64,000 bases of DNA from Serratia sp. UGAL515B_01. GTDB taxonomy: Bacteria; Pseudomonadota; Gammaproteobacteria; Enterobacterales; Enterobacteriaceae. The notes beneath the pieces are model-generated. The model was not told the origin of the DNA, ran no database searches, and was given only the letters and a program-made list of their open reading frames with translations. Below, in pieces: positions 1 through 9,148 of this stretch. Position 1 is the first letter of the stretch. Each line of letters starts with the position of its first letter. A program made the translations under genes and the position numbers. Location: positions 3,841,766 through 3,905,765 of the forward strand of contig NZ_CP109901.1 in NCBI RefSeq assembly GCF_033095805.1. The letters run 5' to 3'.

Positions 1-1054
1 GTACTACCGCGATATACAGCGTCCAGTTGATTACCGGAATATAGATCTGGCCTGATTCCATTTCCGAAGTATGGATAATGCGCATCGGTGATAGATACCC
101 CAGCCGTACAGCCTGGCGAGTCAATGAAAACACCCCGGAAATAACCGCCTGAGAGGCAATCACCGTTGCCAGCGTAGCCAAAATCAATAGCGGGATCAGT
201 GCCCAGTCAGGAGCCAACAAGAAGAAGGGGTTTTTGATCGCTTCCGGATTTTTCAGCAGCAGTGCACCTTGACCAAAATAATTGATCACCAGTGAGGGCA
301 GTACCACGGTGAACCAGGCCAAACGAATAGGGAATTTGCCAAAGTGGCCCATATCCGCATAAAGCGCTTCCACGCCGGTAATTGAAAGCACCACTGCACC
401 AAGTGCGAAGAACGACACCTTCTTGTATTCAACAAAGAAGTTAAGTGCCCATTTAGGGTTCATTGCCTGCAACACTTCAGGGTTGGCAATGATGCTGCGG
501 GCACCAAGCACTGCCAGTACGATAAACCACAGAAGCATCACAGGTGCAAATAACTTACCAACGCTACCGGTGCCACGCTTTTGGATCACAAACAATAAGG
601 TCAATACCAGAATAGACAACGGTACGATATAGGGGTCCAATGAAGGAGCTGCTATTTCCAGTCCCTCTATTGCCGACATTACCGATATTGCCGGTGTGAT
701 CACAACCTCACCATAAAAGAAGCTGCCACCAATCAGGCCAAGGATCACCAGTAATGATGTGGTGCGGGCAGAAGTATTACGCCCAGCCAAGGACATTAAC
801 GTGAGGATCCCCCCTTCACCGGCATTATCTGCACGCATGACGTAGGTGAGATACTTAAGGGAAACGATGACAACCAGCATCCAGAAGATCAGAGAAAGGA
901 AACCAAACACCACATCCGGGCGGACATCAAAGCCATAATGACCGGAAAAACACTCTCTAAAGGTGTAAAGGGGACTGGTACCAATATCACCGTAAACGAC
1001 CCCAATCGCCGCCAGGGTGACCGCTGATAATGACTGTTTATGTTCTGTGTTCAT
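1..1054 (-). CDS. kup: Kup low-affinity potassium uptake protein (3' end outside window)
   Basis: Inner-membrane K+ transporter of the KUP/HAK family, thought to work as a K+/H+ symporter. About 351 residues are visible, starting with ATG at 1052-1054 on the minus strand; the E. coli protein is about 622 residues, so the C-terminal part lies beyond the left edge. The N-terminus carries the family signature GVVYGDIGTSPLYT, followed by many hydrophobic segments and the FFYGEVVITPAISVMSA block. The reading frame is open to the window edge with no sign of damage. It diverges from ravA, as in E. coli. Confidence 0.95.
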   Translation of the reverse strand, partial: MNTEHKQSLSAVTLAAIGVVYGDIGTSPLYTFRECFSGHYGFDVRPDVVFGFLSLIFWMLVVIVSLKYLTYVMRADNAGEGGILTLMSLAGRNTSARTTSLLVILGLIGGSFFYGEVVITPAISVMSAIEGLEIAAPSLDPYIVPLSILVLTLLFVIQKRGTGSVGKLFAPVMLLWFIVLAVLGARSIIANPEVLQAMNPKWALNFFVEYKKVSFFALGAVVLSITGVEALYADMGHFGKFPIRLAWFTVVLPSLVINYFGQGALLLKNPEAIKNPFFLLAPDWALIPLLILATLATVIASQAVISGVFSLTRQAVRLGYLSPMRIIHTSEMESGQIYIPVINWTLYIAVV

Positions 1055-1612
1055 AATTCGTTTCTTTTGCTAGCTCATCCATCAGCCTTCACATCCGCAT
1101 CAGGCTAAAAATAGGGGGCTTTAAGATCCGTTATACCCAGTTTACCCTTTGAATTTCAAGTAATAAAAGCAAACCATATTGCTTATTTCCAAGAGCTAGG
1201 CTCCGGTTAAGTGACAGAAGAAAAGCTTTCAACGACACTGTAGCTTGAAAGACCGGGAGAGATAAAAGGCGCACAGTATGCACCATTTAAATTGCTTACC
1301 TACTCTTATATCGTCCCCGAAAACTAAACAAAATGTGAACCAGTGACTTTATTAAAAAAATAAACTTATACTAATCAATAATCTATACTTCTAAAAAGAA
1401 TATGTATACTCAAGTTCATTAAAGTTGCAAGTGGGTGACGAATCAGTTGAGAACCGATTTGAATGCCGCAACGCAGCAGCCCGAAATGAGGGTGAGTAAC
1501 ACAGCTTACAATCCAGCATATTGAAAGGCGACAGGTGTATTATTAAATACTCGATCAAGATTGGCTTTTAGCCTTACAACCTACCCCATCCGCGGACAAC
1601 GTGAGTAATTTT
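1055..1612. other. kup-ravA divergent intergenic region
   Basis: No gene is supported here. It separates two divergent genes and must hold both promoters, but I cannot place them firmly. It contains a degenerate ERIC-like element at 1132-1264. A second GC-richer patch at about 1415-1505 resembles neither flanking gene, is not coding, and may be another decayed interspersed repeat. The stretch between 1320 and 1400 is strongly AT-rich. Confidence 0.5.
1132..1264. repeat. Degenerate ERIC-like element
   Basis: The stretch begins with TATACCC and ends with GAGATA. Its centre reads CCAAGAGCTAGGCTCC followed by GGTTAAGTGACAG. This matches the ERIC core (CCAGGAGCTTAC then GTAAGTGAC) in order and spacing. 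It is 133 bp long instead of 127 and many arm positions have diverged, so it is an old copy. Confidence 0.55.
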
Positions 1613-3121
1613 ATGGCCTCATCATCACTTCTTGCAGAACGGATTTCCCGCCTCAGCAATGCGCTAGAGAGCGGCCTATATGAACGGCAGGAAGCAATCA
1701 GGCTATGCCTGCTAGCAGCATTATGTGGCGAAAGCGTATTCCTGCTCGGCCCGCCGGGTATTGCCAAAAGCCTGATCGCTCGCCGATTAAAGTTTGCCTT
1801 TCGTAGCGCACGCTCATTCGAATACCTCATGACACGCTTTTCTACCCCCGAAGAAATATTCGGCCCGCTGTCTATTCAAGCCCTGAAAGATGAAGGGCGT
1901 TATCAGCGACTGACTGCAGGTTATCTGCCCGAAGCAGAGATCGTGTTTCTTGATGAAATCTGGAAAGCCGGACCGGCAATCCTTAATACATTGTTGACAG
2001 CGATTAACGAACGCCGCTTCCGCAACGGTAATAGCGAGGAAAAAATTCCACTACGGTTGCTGGTCACTGCCTCTAATGAATTACCAGAAGCCGACAACAG
2101 TCTTGAAGCACTGTACGACCGCATGCTGATTCGTTTATGGCTAGACAAAGTGCAGGATAAGCAGAATTTCCGTTCTCTGCTGGTCAGTAGACGGAACGAA
2201 AACGAAAACTCAGTCCCAGAATCACTGAGTATCAGCGATGAAGAATTCCACCAATGGCAACCACTAATAGATAAAATCAAACTGCCGGAAAACTGTTTTG
2301 AACTGATATTTCTGCTACGACAAAGATTGGATACCTTGGAACAAGCGCCCTACGTTTCCGATCGTCGTTGGAAAAAAACCCTACGTTTGCTGCAGGCCAG
2401 CGCATTTTTCAGTGGCCGTGAAACCATTGTTCCCCTGGATTTAATACTGTTGAAAGATTGCCTGTGGCACGACCTGACTTCCATGAAGCTTTTACAACAG
2501 CAAATTGACCAATTACTCACTGAACAAGCCTACCAACAGCAAGCGTTACTGATCCAGTTACAACAGATCCATAACCGCTGGATGCAGCATCAACAGCAGC
2601 AAAACGATAGCCAGGCGATCACCCTATTAAAAAAAGGGGGTATGTTCAGCCGTAAACCACAATATGCGCTGGAAGAGCCGCTCAACGACAATACGCTGAC
2701 TTTATTGCTGAAAAAACCGCTGCAACTGCACGACATTCAGGTTAATCATCTGAATATCGAAAAAAGCATGCTGGAAAACTGGCTACAAAAAGGGGGTAAC
2801 GTTCGCGCCAAGTTGAATGGTATCGGTTTCGCCCAGCAGATTGATCTGGACGTCGACGACCAGTTGCATCTGATTGTGCTGGATGTGAGCCGTCAACCTT
2901 CGCTATTGACACTACCGGGTAAGCCTACCGGGGGAACACCGCAGGCATTGCTAGATGAAATGGAAGCGTTGAGCCAGCGCTTGGTGGAGCAACGGCAGTT
3001 ATTTAGTCAGCATCAACCCTGCTTGTTTACTCCGGCAACAGGTCTGGCGAAGATCGAAGCCAGTCTGCTACAGGTTTCCGAACAACTTAAGCAACAACAG
3101 CAACAAATGCGCGGCCAATAA
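1613..3121 (+). CDS. ravA: RavA, MoxR-family AAA+ ATPase
   Basis: Regulatory ATPase that works with ViaA; in E. coli it binds the inducible lysine decarboxylase LdcI and links to respiratory complexes and ppGpp. Walker A is GPPGIAKS (residues 46-53) and Walker B is VFLDE at about 111-115, followed by a typical MoxR sensor region (TASNELPEA). The C-terminal half is glutamine-rich and aligns with the LARA and triple-helical domains of RavA. A GTG at 1601 would add four residues. I prefer ATG 1613 because MASSSLLAERISR lines up with the E. coli start, giving 502 residues against 498. It is followed 2 bp later by viaA, so the two are one operon. Confidence 0.96.
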   Translation: MASSSLLAERISRLSNALESGLYERQEAIRLCLLAALCGESVFLLGPPGIAKSLIARRLKFAFRSARSFEYLMTRFSTPEEIFGPLSIQALKDEGRYQRLTAGYLPEAEIVFLDEIWKAGPAILNTLLTAINERRFRNGNSEEKIPLRLLVTASNELPEADNSLEALYDRMLIRLWLDKVQDKQNFRSLLVSRRNENENSVPESLSISDEEFHQWQPLIDKIKLPENCFELIFLLRQRLDTLEQAPYVSDRRWKKTLRLLQASAFFSGRETIVPLDLILLKDCLWHDLTSMKLLQQQIDQLLTEQAYQQQALLIQLQQIHNRWMQHQQQQNDSQAITLLKKGGMFSRKPQYALEEPLNDNTLTLLLKKPLQLHDIQVNHLNIEKSMLENWLQKGGNVRAKLNGIGFAQQIDLDVDDQLHLIVLDVSRQPSLLTLPGKPTGGTPQALLDEMEALSQRLVEQRQLFSQHQPCLFTPATGLAKIEASLLQVSEQLKQQQQQMRGQ

Positions 3122-3123
3122 AC

Positions 3124-4587
3124 ATGCTCAACCTTGAAACACTCGATTTACTGCTTTCCATTACGGAAAACGAGCTGATAGAGGAGATGATCATCGGCAT
3201 GCTTGCCGCACCGCAGTTGATGATATTTTTTAATAAATTTCCGGCAATACGCCGGGCATTAAATAGAGATCTGCCACGCTGGAGGTTGCAGCTAAAACAA
3301 CGAATTCATCAGACTATGGTTCCTCCAGCCTTCACCCAAGAATTTTACCGTTATCAACAGTGCCAATTGGAGAGTTCTATCCAATTCTTTCATAACCTCA
3401 ACGATACCCTCGATTTTCTACACAAATTGAGTTCTCCATTTTACGAGCAGGCACGAAAGATGACCGATGCCGCCGACCTGCCTAATCATCCGCGTGATAA
3501 CAGTTTTCAGACGCTGTTTCTACAACGCTGGCGCATCAGCCTGACGTTACAAGCCACTCTGCTGCACCACCAATTACTGGAGCAAGAACGAGAACAATTG
3601 ATGGCTGAATTACAGGAACGATTAGCCGTAAGCGGCGCCTTAGAACCGGTATTAGCAGAAAACGATACTGCAGCAGGCCGATTGTGGGACATGAGTAAAG
3701 GGCATCTACAGCGCGGAGACTACCTGCGGCTGGTGGAATATGGCGACTTCTTGCAACAACAACCAGAATTACAAAAGCTGGCCCAACAATTGGGGCGCAG
3801 CTATGAGGCTAAAGCGGTACAACAGCAAGACGCTCAACCTGAACCCTTTCGCGTAATGGTTCAGGTGCCCGCCATTCAGCCGGAACAGGTCAGCGGTATC
3901 CATCAAAGTGACGATATTCTGCGGCTATTACCAACAGAACTGGCGATCCTAGGGATTGAAGAACTGGAATTTGAGTTTTACCGGCGATTACTGGAAAAAA
4001 GGTTGTTGAGCTATCGTCTGCAGGGTGATGCCTGGCAGGAGCAAACCTTGATGCGTCAAGTCACGCATAAACAGCAAGATCGGCAGCCACGAGGGCCATT
4101 TATTGTCTGCGTTGATACGTCTGGTTCAATGGGGGGGTTTAACGAACAATGTGCCAAAGCCTTCTGCCTGGCGTTATTACGCATCGCGCTAGCCGATAAC
4201 CGGCGTTGTTACATTATGCTGTTTGCTAACCAGATCGTTCATTATGAACTGACGGCAGCCAGTGGGCTCGAACAAGCCATTCGCTTTTTGGGGCAACATT
4301 TTAGGGGAGGAACCGACTTGGCAGCCTGCCTGAACGCAACAGTAAGCAAAATGGTAGAAAGCGACTGGTTTGATGCCGATGCGGTGATAATTTCAGACTT
4401 TATTGCCCAAAGGTTGCCTGACGAGGTGATTAAGAAAGTAAAATTGCAACAACAAAGCCATCAACAACGTTTTCACGCTGTGGCCATGTCAGCTTATGGA
4501 AAACCCGGGATCATGCGCATCTTTGATCATATCTGGCGTTTTGATACCGGGCTAAAAAGCCGTCTAATGCGCCGCTGGCGGCGCTGA
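3124..4587 (+). CDS. viaA: ViaA, VWA-domain partner of RavA
   Basis: Cytosolic von Willebrand factor A protein that stimulates RavA ATPase activity. The 487-residue length is close to E. coli ViaA (483). The N-terminal two thirds is helical and glutamine-rich. The VWA domain starts at about residue 325 with the MIDAS motif DTSGSMGG (Asp331, Ser333, Ser335) and contains the later conserved FRGGTDL threonine loop. The start ATG is 2 bp after the ravA stop, indicating translational coupling. Its 3' end converges on asnA with only 7 bp between stops. Confidence 0.96.
   Translation: MLNLETLDLLLSITENELIEEMIIGMLAAPQLMIFFNKFPAIRRALNRDLPRWRLQLKQRIHQTMVPPAFTQEFYRYQQCQLESSIQFFHNLNDTLDFLHKLSSPFYEQARKMTDAADLPNHPRDNSFQTLFLQRWRISLTLQATLLHHQLLEQEREQLMAELQERLAVSGALEPVLAENDTAAGRLWDMSKGHLQRGDYLRLVEYGDFLQQQPELQKLAQQLGRSYEAKAVQQQDAQPEPFRVMVQVPAIQPEQVSGIHQSDDILRLLPTELAILGIEELEFEFYRRLLEKRLLSYRLQGDAWQEQTLMRQVTHKQQDRQPRGPFIVCVDTSGSMGGFNEQCAKAFCLALLRIALADNRRCYIMLFANQIVHYELTAASGLEQAIRFLGQHFRGGTDLAACLNATVSKMVESDWFDADAVIISDFIAQRLPDEVIKKVKLQQQSHQQRFHAVAMSAYGKPGIMRIFDHIWRFDTGLKSRLMRRWRR
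4569..4584. terminator. GC-rich perfect hairpin at the viaA/asnA convergence
   Basis: A perfect inverted repeat (GCGCCGC, 2-nt loop, GCGGCGC) lies in the last codons of viaA, just before the stop. No T tract follows on either strand, so it is at best a weak or bidirectional pause/termination signal between two convergent genes that have almost no spacer. This is inferred from structure alone. Confidence 0.35.
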
Positions 4588-4594
4588 TTAACGT

Positions 4595-5587
4595 TTACAA
4601 CAACCCGGAAACCGTCTCGCGCAATTCTGGTGCCCATACGCCACACTGAACCTGACCGATATGCGACAGCTGAAGCAACAGCATCACCAAACGTGATTGA
4701 CCGATCCCACCGCCAATGGTTTGCGGCATTTCACCACGCAGTAGAGACTGATGCCACTCCAGCTTCAAGCGTTCCAGATCGTCTGTCAGGGTCAGTTGAT
4801 TTTGCAGCGCCGCCGCATCAACACGGATCCCCATAGAAGACAGCTCGAACGCATCCTGTAATACCGGGTTCCACACAACAATATCACCGTTCAAACCAGC
4901 CAGCCCTTCAATACCCGGCGAGGTCCAATCGTCATAATCAGGGGCTCGCACATCATGGGGTTTACCGTGAGATAGTTTACCACCGATACCAATCAGGAAT
5001 ACCGCCCCAAATTCTTTAGCTATAGCACGTTCGCGCCCTTTGGCATCTAGCTCGGGATAACGTTGCAGCAGGGTTTCGCTATGAATAAAGTGGATATGCT
5101 CTGGCAGGAACGGGGTGAAACCATACTCGCGGCTTACTGCAGCTTCTGTTTCTTTTATAGCTGCATAAATGCGTTTAACCGTGTCTTGCAGATAAGCCGT
5201 GTTGCGTTCACTGTCACTCATTACCCGCTCCCAGTCCCATTGATCGACATACACAGAGTGGATCGGTGTGAGACGATCTTCATCTGGACGCAGTGCTTTC
5301 ATATGGGTATACAGACCTTCTCCGGCTGTGAAATCGTAGCTGCCAAGAGTTTTGCGTTTCCATTTGGCCAAGGAGTGAACCACTTCAAATGTTGAATCAG
5401 GCAAACTTTTCACTTTTACCTGAACGGCTTTCTCGCTACCGGAAAGGTTATCCTGAGTACCATCACCCAGGCGGCTAAGAATAGGAGCTTGAACCTCAAC
5501 CAGGCTAAGCTGTTGTTCCAACTGGCGCGAAAAGAAGGATTTTATGAAACTGATTTGCTGTTGTTTTTGAATAAACTGCTTTTTCAT
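4595..5587 (-). CDS. asnA: AsnA, ammonia-dependent asparagine synthetase
   Basis: Makes asparagine from aspartate, ammonia and ATP in the cytosol. The 330-residue length equals the family norm. Recognisable blocks include SRLGDGTQDNLSG near the N-terminus, VYVDQWDWE in the aminoacyl-tRNA-synthetase-like fold, and GGGIGQSRLVMLLL near the C-terminus, which resembles motif 3 of class II synthetases. It diverges from asnC, its regulator in E. coli, across a 159-bp spacer. The reading frame is intact. Confidence 0.97.
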   Translation of the reverse strand: MKKQFIQKQQQISFIKSFFSRQLEQQLSLVEVQAPILSRLGDGTQDNLSGSEKAVQVKVKSLPDSTFEVVHSLAKWKRKTLGSYDFTAGEGLYTHMKALRPDEDRLTPIHSVYVDQWDWERVMSDSERNTAYLQDTVKRIYAAIKETEAAVSREYGFTPFLPEHIHFIHSETLLQRYPELDAKGRERAIAKEFGAVFLIGIGGKLSHGKPHDVRAPDYDDWTSPGIEGLAGLNGDIVVWNPVLQDAFELSSMGIRVDAAALQNQLTLTDDLERLKLEWHQSLLRGEMPQTIGGGIGQSRLVMLLLQLSHIGQVQCGVWAPELRETVSGLL

Positions 5588-5746
5588 TACCGTATCTCTT
5601 AAATAAATAATCTGTCTAGTTAGCAGTGATTAAGCAACAAAATGGCACCATCATTCAATATACATCAATAAATATTGCCAATATTATTTTAATCATTCAT
5701 TTTTATACGCTATTAACTCAATAATCAGCAAATTAACGGGGGATTT
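5588..5746. promoter_or_regulatory. asnA-asnC divergent control region
   Basis: A 159-bp AT-rich spacer between the divergent asnA and asnC starts. In E. coli AsnC activates asnA from this region and also represses its own gene. No single operator can be fixed by eye here. A clear ribosome binding site (GGGGG) precedes the asnC ATG. Confidence 0.5.
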
Positions 5747-6208
5747 ATGCCAGAAATTTATCAGATCGATAATCTCGATCGCGACATCCTCAACGTGCTA
5801 ATGGAAAATGCCCGGACACCTTACGCAGAACTGGCAAAGAATTTTGCTGTCAGTCCAGGCACCATCCACGTCCGGGTAGAAAAAATGAAGCAAGCTGGGA
5901 TCATTACAGGTGCCAGAATAGATGTAGACCCTAAACAACTGGGTTATGACGTATGCTGTTTTATCGGCATCATCTTAAAGAGTGCCAAAGACTATCCTTC
6001 CGCACTAAAGAAACTAGAAAGTCTGGAAGAAGTGGTTGAAGCTTATTACACCACGGGCCACTACAGCGTTTTTATTAAAGTGATGTGTCGCTCAATAGAT
6101 GCCTTGCAGCAGGTACTTATCAACAAGATCCAGACAATCGACGAGATCCAGTCAACGGAAACACTGATCTCCCTGCAAAACCCGATTATGCGTACTATCA
6201 CACCTTAA
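5747..6208 (+). CDS. asnC: AsnC, Lrp/AsnC-family regulator
   Basis: Asparagine-responsive transcription factor that activates asnA. The 153-residue protein (E. coli 152) has an N-terminal helix-turn-helix at about residues 22-45 (ELAKNFAVSPGTIHVRV) and a C-terminal RAM ligand-binding domain from about residue 65. It sits between asnA, on the opposite strand, and mioC downstream. In E. coli, read-through from asnC into mioC and oriC has been discussed as a link to replication control. Confidence 0.97.
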   Translation: MPEIYQIDNLDRDILNVLMENARTPYAELAKNFAVSPGTIHVRVEKMKQAGIITGARIDVDPKQLGYDVCCFIGIILKSAKDYPSALKKLESLEEVVEAYYTTGHYSVFIKVMCRSIDALQQVLINKIQTIDEIQSTETLISLQNPIMRTITP

Positions 6209-6227
6209 TTCCCTTTTTTTTCCCTTA

Positions 6228-6236
6228 TTATCCACA
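6228..6236 (+). promoter_or_regulatory. DnaA box in the mioC promoter region
   Basis: TTATCCACA is a perfect consensus DnaA box, 62 bp before the mioC start. A DnaA box in the mioC promoter is known in E. coli, where DnaA represses mioC. The conserved position supports the same arrangement here. Confidence 0.8.
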
Positions 6237-6297
6237 GGTAGATCCCAACCAATTCACAGAGTACAATGCAGCCTCTCTAGAAAGGTTGGGATGATTA

Positions 6298-6750
6298 ATG
6301 GCAGATATTACTCTGATCACTGGCAGTACGCTTGGCAGCGCTGAATACGTGGCTGAACATTTAGCTGAACAGCTTGAAGGTTCCGGTTTATCTACCGATA
6401 TACGGCATGGTGCTGAATTGGATGAGCTGACGTTATCTGGCGTGTGGTTGGTGATATCCTCAACGCACGGTGCCGGGGATCTACCTGATAACTTACAGCC
6501 GTTATTAGAACAAATAGAAGAACAACAGCCTGATTTGTCCCAAGTGCAGTTTGGTGCCATCGGTTTAGGCAGCTCAGAGTACGATACCTTCTGTGGCGCG
6601 ATCAAAAGGATCGACGATCTTTTACGGGCTCGCGGAGCAAAAAGGATCGGTGATCGACTTGAGATCGACGTGACTAAACATGAAATACCAGAGGATCCGG
6701 CAGAAGAATGGGCTAAAAACTGGATTATTTTACTTAATATGCTTAATTAA
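6298..6750 (+). CDS. mioC: MioC flavodoxin-like protein
   Basis: FMN-binding flavodoxin-type protein; in E. coli it is required for in vitro biotin synthase activity, though its physiological role is unsettled. The 150-residue protein starts with the phosphate-binding loop ITGSTLGSAEYVA. It also has the flavin-contact segments SSTHGAGDLPDN and GLGSSEYDTFC. The start ATG follows a GGGATGA-type ribosome binding site. The gene ends immediately before oriC, as in E. coli and Yersinia. Confidence 0.95.
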   Translation: MADITLITGSTLGSAEYVAEHLAEQLEGSGLSTDIRHGAELDELTLSGVWLVISSTHGAGDLPDNLQPLLEQIEEQQPDLSQVQFGAIGLGSSEYDTFCGAIKRIDDLLRARGAKRIGDRLEIDVTKHEIPEDPAEEWAKNWIILLNMLN

Positions 6751-6751
6751 C

Positions 6752-7045
6752 AGGCAAACAAATGTGTATAAGTATGCTTAAAAGCAGCGTAAAACCAGTA
6801 GTTATCCCAATAACAACCGTCGTATACTTTTCAATCTGTGGATAACTAGCTATTTAGATCCCAGCTTATACGGAGCAGGATCACCGATCATTCACAGCAA
6901 GCGATCTTCACTAATTCAATGATCCTCATGGCGAATAACTACTTATCCACAGAGGATCCCGAACCTAATAAGAGATCTAATAAAGAGATCTTTAAATAAA
7001 AAAGATCTTCTTTTAATTACTCACGATCCTGAGCGCTTGGTCGAT
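6752..7045. other. oriC: oriC, chromosomal replication origin
   Basis: The mioC-mnmG spacer has the elements of enterobacterial oriC in the right order, inverted relative to the usual drawing. DnaA boxes: R4-like TGTGTATAA 6763-6771, R3-like TTATCCCAA 6802-6810, R2 TGTGGATAA 6837-6845, and R1 TTATCCACA 6943-6951. The conserved block CCCAGCTTATACGG (from 6860) matches the R5/M region. Eleven GATC Dam/SeqA sites occur between 6857 and 7045. AT-rich 13-mer repeats built on GATCT...TTTTA fill about 6972-7017 next to mnmG. Compared with E. coli, R2 here is a perfect consensus while R4 carries one change. Confidence 0.93.
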
Positions 7046-7118
7046 CGACTAAACTTGGGTAGAATCCCCAGCCTTGGGCAAACAACGATCGTCCGCAAGT
7101 ACTTCGAGGTGCAGTTCC

Positions 7119-9008
7119 ATGTTTTATCCAGATCAATTTGACGTCATTATCATCGGTGGTGGACATGCCGGTACTGAAGCCGCTATGGCTGCAGCACGTA
7201 TGGGACGTCAGACTTTATTGCTGACGCACAATATCGATACGCTTGGGCAAATGTCCTGCAATCCAGCGATTGGTGGCATTGGTAAAGGGCATCTGGTCAA
7301 GGAAATCGATGCACTAGGCGGCTTGATGGCTAAGGCGATTGATCATGCAGGTATCCAGTTTAGAATACTAAACGCCAGCAAAGGTCCAGCAGTACGTGCG
7401 ACTCGAGCCCAAGCCGATCGCGTCCTGTATCGTCAGGCAGTTCGTACTGCATTGGAGAATCAGCCAAACCTGATGATCTTCCAACAGCCGGTCGATGATC
7501 TGATTGTAGAAAACGATCGTGTGGTGGGGGCTGTGACCCAAATGGGGCTTAAGTTCCGAGCTAAAGCGGTAGTGCTAACCGTAGGGACTTTCCTCGATGG
7601 CAAGATCCATATTGGTCTGGAAAATTACAGCGGTGGGCGTGCTGGAGATCCCCCTTCGATCTCCCTTTCACAAAGACTTCGAGAGTTGCCATTACGTGTT
7701 AACCGCCTAAAAACAGGTACACCACCACGTATCGATGCTCGTACTATCGATTTTAGCGTATTGGCTGAGCAACACGGTGATACACCGATGCCGGTATTCT
7801 CTTTCTTGGGTAATGCCAGCCAGCATCCGCAACAAATGCCTTGTTACATTACGCATACCAACGAAAAAACCCATGATGTGATCCGCAATAATCTCGATCG
7901 TAGCCCGATGTATGCAGGGATCATTGAGGGGATCGGGCCACGTTACTGCCCTTCGATCGAAGATAAAGTGATGCGTTTTGCCGATCGTAATGCGCATCAG
8001 ATCTTTCTTGAGCCTGAAGGATTAACCAGCAACGAAATTTATCCGAACGGCATTTCTACCAGTCTGCCGTTTGATGTTCAGATGCAAATTGTTCGTTCGA
8101 TGCAAGGGATGCAAAATGCCCGCATTGTTCGCCCAGGCTATGCCATTGAATATGATTTCTTCGATCCACGAGACTTAAAACCTACCTTGGAAAGCAAATT
8201 CATCCAGGGCTTGTTCTTTGCTGGTCAAATTAACGGTACAACTGGCTACGAAGAGGCTGCTGCGCAAGGTCTACTGGCCGGATTAAATGCCGGACGCTAT
8301 GCCACAGAGGAGGAGGGGTGGTCTCCACGCCGCGATCAGGCTTATCTGGGCGTATTGGTTGATGACCTCAGCACGCTTGGAACCAAAGAACCGTACCGCA
8401 TGTTTACTTCGCGCGCAGAATATCGTCTGATGCTACGTGAAGATAATGCTGACCTACGCTTGACAGAAAAAGGTCGTGAATTGGGCCTGGTGGATGATAT
8501 TCGTTGGGCACGATACAACGAAAAACTTGAGCATATTGAACAGGAACGTCAGCGCTTGCGGGATATCTGGGTGCATCCTCACTCTGAAAACGTTGAACAG
8601 GTTAATATTTTGCTAAAAGCTCCACTGTCACGTGAAGCTAACGGTGAAGAATTACTTCGTCGTCCGGAGATGGATTATAATCGACTCACTGCTGTAACCA
8701 TTTTTGCTCCTGCCTTGGTTGACCAGCAAGCGGCTGAGCAAGTAGAAATCCAAGTCAAATACGAAGGCTACATCGTACGCCAGCAGGATGAGATCGATAA
8801 ACAACAGCGTAATGAGAATACTTTGCTGCCGTTAGATCTTGATTATCATCAGGTTTCAGGATTATCTAATGAAGTGATCGCCAAACTTAACGATCATAAG
8901 CCCAGTTCTATTGGCCAAGCTTCCCGCATTTCCGGGGTCACACCTGCTGCTATCTCCATTCTGCTGATATGGTTGAAAAAGCAGGGTTTAATGCGTCGTA
9001 GCGCGTAA
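7119..9008 (+). CDS. mnmG: MnmG (GidA), tRNA U34 carboxymethylaminomethyl transferase subunit
   Basis: FAD-dependent subunit that, with MnmE, installs cmnm5 on wobble uridine 34 of certain tRNAs. The FAD dinucleotide-binding motif GGGHAGTE is at residues 13-20. Other conserved blocks are GGIGKGHLVKE and GQINGTTGYEEAAAQG. The frame is open upstream to 7074, but ATG 7119 after a GAGGTGCAG ribosome site gives MFYPDQFDVI and 629 residues, identical in length to E. coli. Its partner MnmE is encoded at 39.5 kb in this window. It forms an operon with rsmG and lies right beside oriC. Confidence 0.98.
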   Translation: MFYPDQFDVIIIGGGHAGTEAAMAAARMGRQTLLLTHNIDTLGQMSCNPAIGGIGKGHLVKEIDALGGLMAKAIDHAGIQFRILNASKGPAVRATRAQADRVLYRQAVRTALENQPNLMIFQQPVDDLIVENDRVVGAVTQMGLKFRAKAVVLTVGTFLDGKIHIGLENYSGGRAGDPPSISLSQRLRELPLRVNRLKTGTPPRIDARTIDFSVLAEQHGDTPMPVFSFLGNASQHPQQMPCYITHTNEKTHDVIRNNLDRSPMYAGIIEGIGPRYCPSIEDKVMRFADRNAHQIFLEPEGLTSNEIYPNGISTSLPFDVQMQIVRSMQGMQNARIVRPGYAIEYDFFDPRDLKPTLESKFIQGLFFAGQINGTTGYEEAAAQGLLAGLNAGRYATEEEGWSPRRDQAYLGVLVDDLSTLGTKEPYRMFTSRAEYRLMLREDNADLRLTEKGRELGLVDDIRWARYNEKLEHIEQERQRLRDIWVHPHSENVEQVNILLKAPLSREANGEELLRRPEMDYNRLTAVTIFAPALVDQQAAEQVEIQVKYEGYIVRQQDEIDKQQRNENTLLPLDLDYHQVSGLSNEVIAKLNDHKPSSIGQASRISGVTPAAISILLIWLKKQGLMRRSA

Positions 9009-9148
9009 GCCGCACGCTAGGCGGCCGTTTACCACTCCATTGAGATTGAGCAAAACGGCCGCTGACATCATTCCGCACCCGAATTATTATAATCACTTAA
9101 TGATTCAGTTCAGTGCTTGCTGAGCAAGGCCTGTCAGAGGATTCTTCT

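Noticed and set aside
1415..1505. Possible structured RNA or riboswitch upstream of ravA
   Set aside because: The GC-rich patch has no recognisable riboswitch core; a decayed interspersed repeat is the simpler reading.
7074..7118. N-terminal extension of MnmG by 15 residues
   Set aside because: The upstream in-frame codons overlap the oriC flank and have no homology; ATG 7119 has a good ribosome site and gives the exact family length.
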